Assembly (NCBI GenBank): GCA_019416265.1
Contig: DXXQ01000074.1
Location: forward strand, 1 to 23,662
Length of the DNA: 23,662 nucleotides
Source: Clostridiales bacterium
Lineage (GTDB): Bacteria > Bacillota > Clostridia > Lachnospirales > Lachnospiraceae
Direction: 5' to 3'
Part shown: positions 1 through 8,002 of the stretch, piece after piece
Position numbering within the stretch: position 1 is the first letter of the stretch
How the letters are laid out: the number at the start of each line of letters is the position of its first letter
The notes under the pieces: model-generated
Seen by the model: only the letters and a program-made list of their open reading frames with translations
Told to the model about the DNA's origin: nothing
Databases searched by the model: none
Program-made: the position numbers and the translations under genes

Positions 1-312
1 CTGGTAGTACAAAAGAGAGGCGAGATAGAAAAATTAAACTATTCGGACATTATGTATATGCGCAAGGAGGGAAAATACACTGTTATCATACATATGTATG
101 GCAAGTGCAAAATGCGAAAATCACTGGATGAAATGATGGAGGAGTTAAAATCAGATGAGTTTATGATGATAGAAAAAGGATTTATCATAAACATTAAGCA
201 TGTTATGAAACTGAAAGAGGGGGAAGTATATATGCGTGATGGAATGATTCTTCCCATTCGAAAGAGAGGTATAACTGCTGTGAGAGAGGCGCTTTTGGAA
301 TATTGGGGGTGA
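1..312 (+). CDS. LytTR-domain response regulator, C-terminal part (5' truncated by window)
   Basis: The reading frame is open from base 1, so this is the 3' part of a gene that begins outside the window. The visible 103 residues are a nearly complete LytTR DNA-binding domain: the KRGEIEKL start, the Y-x-x-I-x-Y-x-x-x-x-G-K-Y core, and the x-F-x-x-I-x-K-G-F-I-I-N recognition segment typical of AgrA/LytR-type regulators. It closely resembles the LytTR domain of the regulator at 1942-2667 (shared GKY, RK-L-EE, EELKSD-F, EKG-I-N-KH positions), so the two are probably paralogues. The stop lies 4 bases before the ATG of the kinase gene, which indicates co-transcription and probable translational coupling as a two-component pair. 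Whether its receiver domain is normal cannot be seen here. The ATG at 52 is internal and is not the start. Confidence 0.9.
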   Translation: MVVQKRGEIEKLNYSDIMYMRKEGKYTVIIHMYGKCKMRKSLDEMMEELKSDEFMMIEKGFIINIKHVMKLKEGEVYMRDGMILPIRKRGITAVREALLEYWG

Positions 313-316
313 TGAG

Positions 317-1777
317 ATGCTGAAGGTTCTTTTATATGGTATTGCGACATTTCTGGAGACTGGAATCGGAATCTGGTTTTTCGGAAAAATGTTCCCGAAG
401 AGAGAAAGGATGGAGAGAAGGCATTATTTTGCAGAGTGGGGATTATATACATTTCTAATTGTGACAGCTTATACATTTCCCAAGACGTTTTTGAAGTTAA
501 AAGATGAAATACAGTACATGAACAGTGTGATATTCATATACTTTGCTGGACTTATAATATATATGGTACTGGCATGGAGGATGAAAAAGTGTCCTAATAT
601 GGAAGCTTTGTTCTTTGGTGGAATGATTATCTCACTTACTGCGCAAAACTGGGGTTCGTATTTTTCGATACTTATGACAGAATTAGGTAACATCTTTCCG
701 GTATTGTTTTTATATTGTTTTTACAAATGTTCGTTTTTTCAGGCATATTTGTGGGAGTTTTCATATTTAATTATTATGGGAATGAGCAAAATAATACATA
801 TCACTTTTTGGGGGAATTTAGAAGGAAAATATTTTAAAGATTATTTTCTGTCATTAAGAGAACATACGTATAGCGAAGTGTTCTGGTGGATTGTTACTTG
901 CGTAATCATGTATTATTTACTCCGATTCGGATTAAGTAAAATAGTAATAGAGAAATTTCTGATGATACATAAAAAAATATTATTAGCTGCTAATATAGTA
1001 TTAATTCTTATTATGGATATATCGATTAATTATGGAGCTGGGAAAATAGAGAATAATTATTTATCGGTTATTTTAAGCTTATTTGTTGGATTTATTCTGT
1101 TTCTGATTATAATCTTTGTGAAAGCTTATGGAAACATTGTAGAAAAAGAAAAATTTCTGCTCAATGTAAGAAATAGTGCAATACAAACACAGTATGAGGA
1201 GATGAGTCTTTCATACGAAAAATACAGACAGCTGGTTCACGATGAAAAACATATGGTTTCTTATGTTGCGGAATGCTTAAGAAAAGGGGAAAACAAAACT
1301 GCGGCTGAGTTTTTACAAAACTTTCAGGACACATTAGTTGCAAGAGAAGGAAAGATCTGGAGCAGGATTAAAAGCCTGAATCTTATTTTAAACATTAAAT
1401 ATCGAAAAATGGAAGAGGCAAAGATAAAGTTTCTATGTAATCTAAATGTTGAATACATACCAATGGAAGAGTCAGATTTTGTAATCCTCATGGGGAATTT
1501 ACTGGATAATGCCATAGAAGCGTCTGAGAAATGTCCGGAGGGAGAAAGATTTATTGAGTTAAATATGAAAAATATGAATCAAATGTTTATGCTGAAAATT
1601 AAAAATTCATGTATGAAAAAGGCGTCCAGAGATAAAATGAGGTTTGTAACAGATAAAGAGGAAAAGGAAAAACATGGGCTTGGAATTGCAAGCGCGCAGC
1701 ATATAGTAAATCAATATAACGGAGAGATGGATTTCTCGTACGATGATACGAAGTTTGAGGTTACAATTATTGTTTGA
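317..1777 (+). CDS. GHKL-type (AgrC-like) membrane sensor histidine kinase
   Basis: The 486-residue protein has a polytopic N-terminal half with about seven hydrophobic segments (about residues 5-22, 42-55, 70-87, 97-120, 125-160, 188-203, 220-270), then a kinase half. The phospho-acceptor region is LVHDEKHM with His308 as the likely phosphorylation site. The ATP-binding GHKL signatures are the N box NLLDNAIEAS (about 394-403) and the G box HGLGIAS (about 453-459). This layout is that of AgrC-like kinases that sense peptide or envelope signals and phosphorylate LytTR regulators. The start is supported by a GGGGGTGA-type ribosome binding site overlapping the end of the upstream LytTR gene. No AgrB or AgrD gene is visible, so the ligand is unknown. 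The gene is clearly richer in A+T than the housekeeping genes downstream, which may reflect later acquisition. Confidence 0.9.
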   Translation: MLKVLLYGIATFLETGIGIWFFGKMFPKRERMERRHYFAEWGLYTFLIVTAYTFPKTFLKLKDEIQYMNSVIFIYFAGLIIYMVLAWRMKKCPNMEALFFGGMIISLTAQNWGSYFSILMTELGNIFPVLFLYCFYKCSFFQAYLWEFSYLIIMGMSKIIHITFWGNLEGKYFKDYFLSLREHTYSEVFWWIVTCVIMYYLLRFGLSKIVIEKFLMIHKKILLAANIVLILIMDISINYGAGKIENNYLSVILSLFVGFILFLIIIFVKAYGNIVEKEKFLLNVRNSAIQTQYEEMSLSYEKYRQLVHDEKHMVSYVAECLRKGENKTAAEFLQNFQDTLVAREGKIWSRIKSLNLILNIKYRKMEEAKIKFLCNLNVEYIPMEESDFVILMGNLLDNAIEASEKCPEGERFIELNMKNMNQMFMLKIKNSCMKKASRDKMRFVTDKEEKEKHGLGIASAQHIVNQYNGEMDFSYDDTKFEVTIIV

Positions 1778-1811
1778 GAAATTTATGTGAATACTCGAAT
1801 AACCGGAGAAC

Positions 1812-1845
1812 ATTTCAGTGACAGAGTTCTGAAATCCTATTTTTT
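1812..1845 (+). terminator. Possible weak intrinsic terminator after the kinase gene
   Basis: A 7-bp inverted repeat, ATTTCAG (1812-1818) and CTGAAAT (1829-1835), encloses a 10-base loop and is followed after four bases by a run of six T (1840-1845). The stem is AT-rich, so termination would be partial. It lies 35 bases after the kinase stop codon, a sensible place for an operon end. Confidence 0.4.
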
Positions 1846-1875
1846 ACGGACACTTTCCTGTGATTTTAAGGACAC
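1842..1875 (+). promoter_or_regulatory. Direct-repeat pair, candidate LytTR regulator binding site
   Basis: Two 12-base copies, TTTTACGGACAC (1842-1853) and TTTTAAGGACAC (1864-1875), differ at one base and are offset by 22 bp, about two helical turns. LytTR regulators such as AgrA bind direct repeats on one DNA face with this kind of spacing. The pair lies just upstream of an AT-rich stretch with -10-like sequences (for example TATAGT 1902-1907 and TATATT 1911-1916) and no good -35 box, as expected for an activator-dependent promoter. The repeats do not match the textbook AgrA consensus, so the assignment is inference from position and geometry. Confidence 0.45.
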
Positions 1876-1941
1876 AATGGGATATGAAAATAAATAACTG
1901 ATATAGTAATTATATTATATTTTTCAGGAGGAGGAAGAAAT

Positions 1942-2667
1942 ATGATTAGTATTGCTATATTGGACAAAGATGATTTTGATTTGGAAAGAGAATTCAAATT
2001 AACGCGCAAGTTCTTTGAAGAAAGAAATATGGAATGCGAGATTACGACTTACGGAAAGACGCAGTGGTTTCTTTATGACCTAAAAGAAAGAGGTTATGAT
2101 GTGTACCTGATAGAGATGAATATGCCGGACAGAAACGGGCTGGAGATTGCTCGGGAAATCCGCAAAGAGTATTCGGAATCGGTCATCGTTTTTCTTTCTG
2201 ACTCCGCAAAGATGGAGGAGGTGCTGCCGACATATGAACTGGGCGCTTTCCGGTATATTCTCAGAGAGGAACTGGAAGAGAAGCTGAACAGGTGTTATGA
2301 AAGTGTTCTTCCTGTTATTGACCGGAAAAATGGCAGCGCTTATGTGATCGAGAAGCGAGGGAAAATAGAAAAAATACCGTATAAAGAGATTCTTTATCTG
2401 AGAAAAGACGGGAAATATGTAGTTATCACCCACAAAAAAGGCGAGAGCCGGGTACGCAAAGCGCTGGAAGAAGTCTGGGAAGAACTGAAATCGGATGATT
2501 TTTTACGTGTTGAGAAGGGATATATCGTGAATCTCAAACATGCAGAGAAGATGAAAAGCAACGAGCTTTATATGGATAATGATGCGATTATCCGTGTGGG
2601 AAAGAAACGGGCTTCCCATGTCAGAGAAGCCCTCCTTGCCTGCTGGACAGGTGAGGAGAAAGTGTGA
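1942..2667 (+). CDS. LytTR-family response regulator with degenerate receiver domain
   Basis: The 241-residue protein has an N-terminal receiver fold (about 1-120) and a C-terminal LytTR DNA-binding domain (about 133-235), the layout of AgrA/VirR regulators. A GGAGGAGG ribosome binding site precedes the ATG. The LytTR domain is intact. The receiver is not: where the phospho-acceptor Asp belongs there is Glu58 (YLIEMNMPDRNG), the acidic pair after strand 1 reads Asp-Lys-Asp (8-10), and the conserved Lys near the end of the receiver is Arg108 (FRYILRE). The conserved Ser/Thr is kept as Ser86. This pattern suggests a regulator that is constitutively active (Glu as phosphomimic) or is controlled without phosphorylation. 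It lies downstream of the kinase gene behind its own intergenic region, so it may be an orphan third member of the block. Confidence 0.9.
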   Translation: MISIAILDKDDFDLEREFKLTRKFFEERNMECEITTYGKTQWFLYDLKERGYDVYLIEMNMPDRNGLEIAREIRKEYSESVIVFLSDSAKMEEVLPTYELGAFRYILREELEEKLNRCYESVLPVIDRKNGSAYVIEKRGKIEKIPYKEILYLRKDGKYVVITHKKGESRVRKALEEVWEELKSDDFLRVEKGYIVNLKHAEKMKSNELYMDNDAIIRVGKKRASHVREALLACWTGEEKV

Positions 2668-2694
2668 ATTTTTTCTAAAACATCACAAACCGTC

Positions 2695-2723
2695 TTGACA
2701 ACACCTTTGAATGCAATTATGAT
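2695..2723 (+). promoter_or_regulatory. Sigma-A promoter of the valS T-box operon
   Basis: TTGACA at 2695-2700 and TATGAT at 2718-2723 are separated by exactly 17 bp, a near-consensus vegetative promoter. The predicted start of transcription is about 2730, just before the T-box leader. Confidence 0.85.
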
Positions 2724-2729
2724 TAGAGC

Positions 2730-3087
2730 ATGTTTTGAGCCTTTGTTTCTATATAGAAGTAATTTTTCATTAAGGAAACAGAGACTCGGGAAAGGCAATG
2801 AGGAAGAGGAGTACGCAGCAGTACCTGCCAGAGAGAAGCGCCCGGAGGCTGGAAGGCGGTTCAAGGTGAAGCACTGCGGAAGGTAGCTTCTGAGCCGGGA
2901 TGCTGAACCGTCCGAAGGACAAGTCGGAGTCAGAAGGCGAGGGGAAACCCTGGTTAAGCCATAATTTGATAAGTAAGCACCCCCGTACCCCGCGTTAAGG
3001 GACAATGAGATATGCATCAAATGCATAATGAAGGTGGTACCGCGACGATTCATCGCCCTTCACACGCCAGTGTGAGGGGCGTTTTTT
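2730..3087 (+). promoter_or_regulatory. T-box riboswitch leader, tRNA-Val responsive
   Basis: This gene-free stretch before valS is a T-box leader. The T-box itself is at about 3028-3044 and contains the UGG-N-ACCGCG core that pairs with the uncharged tRNA acceptor end. AAGG (3031-3034) can pair with CCUU (3057-3060) to form the antiterminator, which competes with the terminator at 3054-3087. The base of stem I can be drawn as GGC (2794-2796) with GCC (2894-2896) and GAAG (2803-2806) with CUUC (2887-2890). Directly above it, on the 3' side of the specifier loop, lies GUA (2883-2885), a valine codon, which agrees with the valS gene downstream. The pairing scheme was drawn by eye. Confidence 0.93.
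3054..3087 (+). terminator. T-box regulated intrinsic terminator
   Basis: A 12-bp stem (3054-3065 with 3070-3081, one G-U pair) has a GCCA loop and is followed by six T (3082-3087). The 5' arm contains the CGCCCTT segment needed for the antiterminator, so the two structures exclude each other as in standard T-box attenuation. Confidence 0.93.
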
Positions 3088-3150
3088 ACCTTACATTGGC
3101 AGAAAGATATGATATGAAACATAAAGGATGTATTTTATCAGGAGGAAACC

Positions 3151-5802
3151 ATGAGCAAAGAACTTGCAAAAACCTATGATCCTAAGGGAATCGAAGAACG
3201 TCTTTACAAAAAATGGATGGACAACGGATATTTTCATGCAAAAGTAAATCCGGACAAAAAACCTTTCACCATCGTAATGCCGCCGCCGAACGTAACAGGA
3301 CAGCTCCATATGGGACATGCCCTTGACGAGACAATGCAGGATATCCTGATCCGTTTCAAGAGAATGCAGGGCTATGAGGCGTTATGGCAGCCGGGAACAG
3401 ACCATGCGGCAATTGCCACAGAGGTTAAGGTTATTGAGAAACTGAAAAAAGAAGGCATTGATAAAAATGAAATCGGCCGTGAAGAATTCCTGAAACATGC
3501 ATGGGCATGGAAAGAGGAGTACGGCGGAAAGATCATCAACCAGTTAAAGAAACTGGGAGCTTCCGCAGACTGGGAAAGAGAACGCTTCACAATGGATGAA
3601 GGATGCTCCAAGGCAGTACAGGAAGTATTTATTAAATTATACGAAAAAGGCTATATTTACAAAGGCTCCAGAATCATCAACTGGTGTCCTGTATGTCAGA
3701 CTTCTATTTCTGATGCAGAGGTTGAGCATGAGGATCAGGACGGATTTTTCTGGCACATCAACTACCCGATCGTTGGGGAAGAAGGCCGTTTCGTGGAAAT
3801 CGCCACAACCCGTCCGGAGACACTTCTTGGAGATACTGCAGTTGCAGTAAATCCGGAGGATGAGCGTTATAAAGATATTGTCGGAAAGATGCTGAAGCTT
3901 CCTCTGACAGACAGAGAAATCCCGGTAATCGCTGACGAATACGTAGATAAAGAATTTGGTACAGGCTGCGTAAAAATCACACCTGCCCATGACCCCAACG
4001 ACTTCGAGGTAGGACGCCGTCATAACCTTCCGGAAATCAACATTATGAACGATGATGCTACCATTAACAGCCTTGGCGGTAAATATGCAGGTATGGACCG
4101 CTACGAAGCCCGTAAGGCAATGGTGAAAGATCTGGAAGACCTTGGTCTTCTTGTAAAGGTAGTTCCTCATAACCACAGCGTAGGAACTCACGACCGCTGC
4201 CATGCAACTGTAGAGCCGATGATCAAACCTCAGTGGTTTGTAAAAATGGACGAAATGGCAAAGGCTGCCATCAAGACTCTGGAGGATGGAGATCTGGAAT
4301 TCGTTCCGGCCCGTTTTGACAAAACATACCTTCACTGGCTGGAAAATATCCGCGACTGGTGTATTTCCAGACAGCTCTGGTGGGGACACCGCATTCCGGC
4401 TTACTACTGCGACGAGTGCGGCGAAGTAGTTGTTGCCCGTGAAATGCCGGAGAAATGTCCGAAGTGCGGATGCACTCATCTTCATCAGGATGAGGATACT
4501 CTGGACACCTGGTTCAGTTCCGCTCTGTGGCCGTTCTCTACTTTAGGATGGCCGGAAAAAACACCGGAGCTGGAATATTTCTATCCCACAGACGTTCTGG
4601 TAACAGGCTACGACATTATTTTCTTCTGGGTTATCCGTATGGTATTCTCTGCACTGGAGCAGACTGGCAAGTCTCCGTTCCACCATGTGCTGATTCACGG
4701 TCTTGTGCGTGACTCTCAGGGACGTAAGATGAGTAAATCCCTCGGAAACGGTATCGACCCTCTTGAAGTAATCGACAAATACGGCGCAGACGCCCTCCGT
4801 CTGACTCTGATGACAGGAAATGCGCCGGGAAACGATATGCGTTTCTACTGGGAAAGAGTAGAATCCAGCCGTAACTTTGCAAATAAGATCTGGAATGCTT
4901 CCCGTTTCATTATGATGAATCTGGAAGGAAAGACTGTGACAGAGCCTGAGGACTTAAACGCTCTGTGCGCAGAAGATAAGTGGATTCTTTCTCACTTAAA
5001 TACGGTCATTCGTGAAGTAACCGAAAATATGGAAAAATATGAGCTTGGTATTGCAGTACAGAAGGTATTCGACTTCCTGTGGGATGAGCTTTGCGACTGG
5101 TATATCGAGATTGCCAAGGTTCGTCTCTGGAAAGCAGAGGAAGACCCGAAGGCTGCAAACGATGCGCTGTGGACACTGCGTACAGCTCTGACAGAGGGAT
5201 TAAAGCTTCTTCATCCGTATATGCCGTTTATCACAGAGGAAATCTTCTGTACCCTTCTTCCGGAAGAGGAGTCTATTATGATTTCTCCATGGCCGGAATA
5301 CAAAGAGGAGCGTAATTTCCCTGAGGCAGAGGCTGCCATCGAGAGCTTCAAGGAAGTGGTAAGAGGAATCCGAAACACAAGAACAGAGATGAACGTTCCT
5401 CAGAACCGCAAGACCAGCCTTTACATCGTAGGAAAAGATGCCGATGTCTGCGCAATGTACGAGGAGAGCAAGAAATCCTTCGTAAACCTTGCGTTTGCAA
5501 AGGAAATCCACACACAGACAGACAAGAGCGGAATCAGTGAGGATGCAGTTTCCATCGTTGTTTCCAATGCGGTTGTATATCTTCCTCTGGAAGACCTCAT
5601 CGACAGAGAAAAGGAGATGGAGCGTCTGACAAAAGAGACAGAGCGTCTGGGCAAGGAAATCGCCCGCTGCGAGGGTATGCTGAATAATCCGAATTTCGTA
5701 AACAAAGCGCCTGCTGCCAAGGTTGACGCTGAGAAGGATAAGCTTGCGAAATATAAAGAAATGCTTGAAAAGGTAAACGTACAGTTGGAGCAGCTGAAAT
5801 AA
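3151..5802 (+). CDS. valS: Valyl-tRNA synthetase
   Basis: The enzyme charges tRNA-Val with valine in the cytoplasm. The 883-residue length is usual for bacterial ValRS. Class Ia signatures are present: PPPNVTGQLHMGHALD with HMGH at 53-56, the editing (CP1) domain in roughly 150-400 including the TTRPETLLGDTA motif, and KMSKS at 526-530. A Cys-pair motif (CDECGEVV...CPKCGC) in the mid-region looks like a zinc knuckle. The C-terminus (about 810-883) is the charged coiled-coil arm that contacts tRNA. The start follows AGGAGG by seven bases. Expression is controlled by the T-box leader immediately upstream. The next gene begins 15 bases later with no terminator between, so some co-transcription is likely. 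Confidence 0.98.
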   Translation: MSKELAKTYDPKGIEERLYKKWMDNGYFHAKVNPDKKPFTIVMPPPNVTGQLHMGHALDETMQDILIRFKRMQGYEALWQPGTDHAAIATEVKVIEKLKKEGIDKNEIGREEFLKHAWAWKEEYGGKIINQLKKLGASADWERERFTMDEGCSKAVQEVFIKLYEKGYIYKGSRIINWCPVCQTSISDAEVEHEDQDGFFWHINYPIVGEEGRFVEIATTRPETLLGDTAVAVNPEDERYKDIVGKMLKLPLTDREIPVIADEYVDKEFGTGCVKITPAHDPNDFEVGRRHNLPEINIMNDDATINSLGGKYAGMDRYEARKAMVKDLEDLGLLVKVVPHNHSVGTHDRCHATVEPMIKPQWFVKMDEMAKAAIKTLEDGDLEFVPARFDKTYLHWLENIRDWCISRQLWWGHRIPAYYCDECGEVVVAREMPEKCPKCGCTHLHQDEDTLDTWFSSALWPFSTLGWPEKTPELEYFYPTDVLVTGYDIIFFWVIRMVFSALEQTGKSPFHHVLIHGLVRDSQGRKMSKSLGNGIDPLEVIDKYGADALRLTLMTGNAPGNDMRFYWERVESSRNFANKIWNASRFIMMNLEGKTVTEPEDLNALCAEDKWILSHLNTVIREVTENMEKYELGIAVQKVFDFLWDELCDWYIEIAKVRLWKAEEDPKAANDALWTLRTALTEGLKLLHPYMPFITEEIFCTLLPEEESIMISPWPEYKEERNFPEAEAAIESFKEVVRGIRNTRTEMNVPQNRKTSLYIVGKDADVCAMYEESKKSFVNLAFAKEIHTQTDKSGISEDAVSIVVSNAVVYLPLEDLIDREKEMERLTKETERLGKEIARCEGMLNNPNFVNKAPAAKVDAEKDKLAKYKEMLEKVNVQLEQLK

Positions 5803-5817
5803 TAAAGGAGTGTTTTG

Positions 5818-7830
5818 ATGAAGTGGTACAAGGTTTTTAATAAAATTTCCCTGATTCTGCACGCGCTTTGCAGTCTTGCCGGATATTTCATCATTGAGGC
5901 GATCTGCCGCCATTCTTTCACGGAAGCATGGACTTATATGACCGGAAGACCGCTGGTATTTTTGTACAATGCCGCATTTATTTTCACGACTTCACTGCTT
6001 GTGTATCTGTTCAGAAGAAGATGCTTTTTCCGTGTACTGATCAGTATCTTCTGGCTGACACTGGGAATCATTAACGGCGTACTGCTGATGACCCGCGTCA
6101 CTCCTTTTACAGGACCTGATCTTCACATGATCACAGATGCTCTGAAGATTGCCAATAAATATCTGCCGTTTACAGGTGTTGTAGTAGTCTGTATTTTGTT
6201 TGCGATTCTGGTCCTGCTGCTTGTGATGTTATTTATCAAGGGACCGAAATATCAGGGACCGCTGAAATATAAATATAACATTCCCCTTGTGCTTGCAGGT
6301 GCTCTCCTCTTTGCAGGAAGCACCAAGCTTGCGCTGGAGAAACGAGTGCTGTCCAACTATTTCGGAAATATAGCTTTCGCCTACGAGGACTATGGATATC
6401 CATACTGTCTGGCGACGACTATTTTTAACACGGGAATCAGTTGTCCGAGAGATTATTCTGAAAGCGAGATTGCAAGGATCGAGCGTACAGAACGTAATCT
6501 GCCGAAGACAAAAGAGGGGGATTATCCAAATATTATATTCCTGCAGCTTGAAACCTTCTTTGACCCTACCCTGGTAGAGTGGCTGAAGTTTTCGGAGGAT
6601 CCCATTCCCACGTTCCGTAAGCTGATGGAGGAATATTCTTCCGGATATTATAAGGTGCCTGCAGTAGGCGCAGGTACTGCAAATACGGAATTTGAAAGTA
6701 TCACGGGAATGAGTCTTCACTATTTCGGGCCGGGAGAATATCCTTATAAGAGTATCCTCAAGGAGACGACCTGTGAGAGTGCGCCCTATGTTCTTAAGAA
6801 CTTGGGATACAGCACCCATGCCATACATAACAACGAGGCGAACTTCTATGGAAGAAGGACGATTTTCCCAAATCTCGGATTTGATTCCTTCACCTCTGAG
6901 GAGTATATGGCAGAGGAGGATCAGAAGACGCCGCTGGGATGGGTACAGGATAAAATTCTTACAGACGAGATTCTGAAAGCCATGGAAGCCACAGAGGAAC
7001 CGGATTATGTTTACACGATCTCTGTTCAGGGCCATGGCGCATATCCGGAGGAGCCGATCCTTGATGATCCGGCTGTTAAGGTTTCCGGAGCGCCCACAAC
7101 AGAGAAGAATTATCAGTGGGAATATTATGTGAATCAGCTCAGGGAAATGGACAATTTCGTCAAAGAACTGACAGAGGAGCTTTCCGATTATCCGGAGGAT
7201 GTGGTTCTTGTTATGTACGGAGACCACCTTCCCACACTGGATCTGACAGTGGATGATGTGAAAAATAAGTACCTGTTCCAGACCAGCTATGTCATCTGGG
7301 ACAACTTCGGACTTCCGAAGAAGGACGAAAACCTTGCGGCTTATCAGATGGCGGCAGAGGTTATGGACAGAGTGGGCATTCATGACGGTACGATTTTCCG
7401 TTATCATCAGGCGAGAAGAAATACGAAGAACTACCAGGTGGATCTGGAAACCCTTCAGTACGATCTTCTCTATGGCGAGAAATACGCATATAATAAAGAA
7501 AATCCCTTCAAGAGAACGAAGATGCGGATGGGAATTTACGATACCACCCTGGATTCTCTCCAGCTGGTATCCTCGGCGAATTTCACTTATTATATCGGAG
7601 GAACGAATTTCACGCCGTCCAGTGAGGTGCAGATTAACGGGGAATGGTATGACACTATTTATGTGAATCCCACAACACTGATCATTACCGGACAGGAGCT
7701 TGACGACTTTGACCGTCTTGCTGTGATCCAGCGAAGCAACAGTTCCACAAGGAAGGCCTTGAGCAAGAGCTATGACCGTTCCTGCTATGCCCTTTATTCC
7801 CAGAATAAATGGAAATTGCCGGAAAAATAG
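5818..7830 (+). CDS. LTA synthase family membrane sulfatase-fold phosphotransferase
   Basis: The 670-residue protein has five N-terminal membrane segments (about 10-30, 45-65, 70-92, 118-140, 153-170) and an extracellular sulfatase-fold domain, as in LtaS-type enzymes that transfer glycerol phosphate from phosphatidylglycerol to cell-wall polymers. Catalytic positions by comparison with LtaS are Glu245 (FLQLETF), the nucleophile Thr287 (GAGTANTEFE), His406 and Asp469-His470 (MYGDHLP). About 120 residues extend past the usual core. The ATG at 5818 lies seven bases after AAAGGAG and fits better than the in-frame TTG at 5815, which is too close. The gene follows valS with no visible promoter of its own. 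The exact polymer made (LTA, or decoration of another glycan) cannot be told from sequence. Confidence 0.88.
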   Translation: MKWYKVFNKISLILHALCSLAGYFIIEAICRHSFTEAWTYMTGRPLVFLYNAAFIFTTSLLVYLFRRRCFFRVLISIFWLTLGIINGVLLMTRVTPFTGPDLHMITDALKIANKYLPFTGVVVVCILFAILVLLLVMLFIKGPKYQGPLKYKYNIPLVLAGALLFAGSTKLALEKRVLSNYFGNIAFAYEDYGYPYCLATTIFNTGISCPRDYSESEIARIERTERNLPKTKEGDYPNIIFLQLETFFDPTLVEWLKFSEDPIPTFRKLMEEYSSGYYKVPAVGAGTANTEFESITGMSLHYFGPGEYPYKSILKETTCESAPYVLKNLGYSTHAIHNNEANFYGRRTIFPNLGFDSFTSEEYMAEEDQKTPLGWVQDKILTDEILKAMEATEEPDYVYTISVQGHGAYPEEPILDDPAVKVSGAPTTEKNYQWEYYVNQLREMDNFVKELTEELSDYPEDVVLVMYGDHLPTLDLTVDDVKNKYLFQTSYVIWDNFGLPKKDENLAAYQMAAEVMDRVGIHDGTIFRYHQARRNTKNYQVDLETLQYDLLYGEKYAYNKENPFKRTKMRMGIYDTTLDSLQLVSSANFTYYIGGTNFTPSSEVQINGEWYDTIYVNPTTLIITGQELDDFDRLAVIQRSNSSTRKALSKSYDRSCYALYSQNKWKLPEK

Positions 7831-7892
7831 ATTTTTTTACGGAAATTAAAAAAAATAAAAGTTCCTGTCGTATAAAATATTACGATTAGGAC

Positions 7893-7920
7893 TGGACATC
7901 TTCCACCACTATTATATAAT
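7893..7920 (+). promoter_or_regulatory. Promoter of the folC operon
   Basis: TGGACA (7893-7898) and TATAAT (7915-7920) are separated by 16 bp. The -10 lies in a palindromic ATTATATAAT. The predicted start is about 7927, giving a 5' leader of about 75 bases with one small hairpin (GGGAG 7937-7941 with CTCCC 7955-7959). No THF riboswitch pattern was recognised. Confidence 0.65.
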
Positions 7921-7995
7921 GGTTAGTGTGACAGGAGGGAGAGGCTGAAAGAAACTCCCGATTGCCGCCAAAATACATTAGATAAAGTGGTGGAA
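7901..7995. repeat. 10-bp inverted repeat spanning folC promoter and ribosome binding site
   Basis: TTCCACCACT (7901-7910) is the exact reverse complement of AGTGGTGGAA (7986-7995). The left arm sits between the -35 and -10 boxes. The right arm contains the likely Shine-Dalgarno sequence (GGTGG) of folC. In transcripts reading through from upstream the arms could pair and cover the ribosome binding site; in transcripts from the local promoter the left arm is absent. Confidence 0.5.
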
Positions 7996-8002
7996 TTTTT
8001 TT

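Noticed and set aside
2568..3053. Open frames in both directions across the valS leader
   Set aside because: The region is explained by the T-box RNA and its promoter; the frames ignore the RNA structure and lack ribosome binding sites.
3637..4485. 282-residue minus-strand open frame inside valS
   Set aside because: Lies in the conserved valS core and has no recognisable domain or start signals.
6229..7407. 392-residue minus-strand open frame opposite the LTA synthase gene
   Set aside because: Shadow of a well supported sulfatase-fold gene. Composition is Cys/His/Arg/Ile-rich as expected for an antisense frame, and no promoter or ribosome binding site is present.
7921..8002. Possible tetrahydrofolate riboswitch before folC
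   Set aside because: The leader is only about 75 bases and lacks the conserved THF-riboswitch core sequences; only one 5-bp hairpin is visible.
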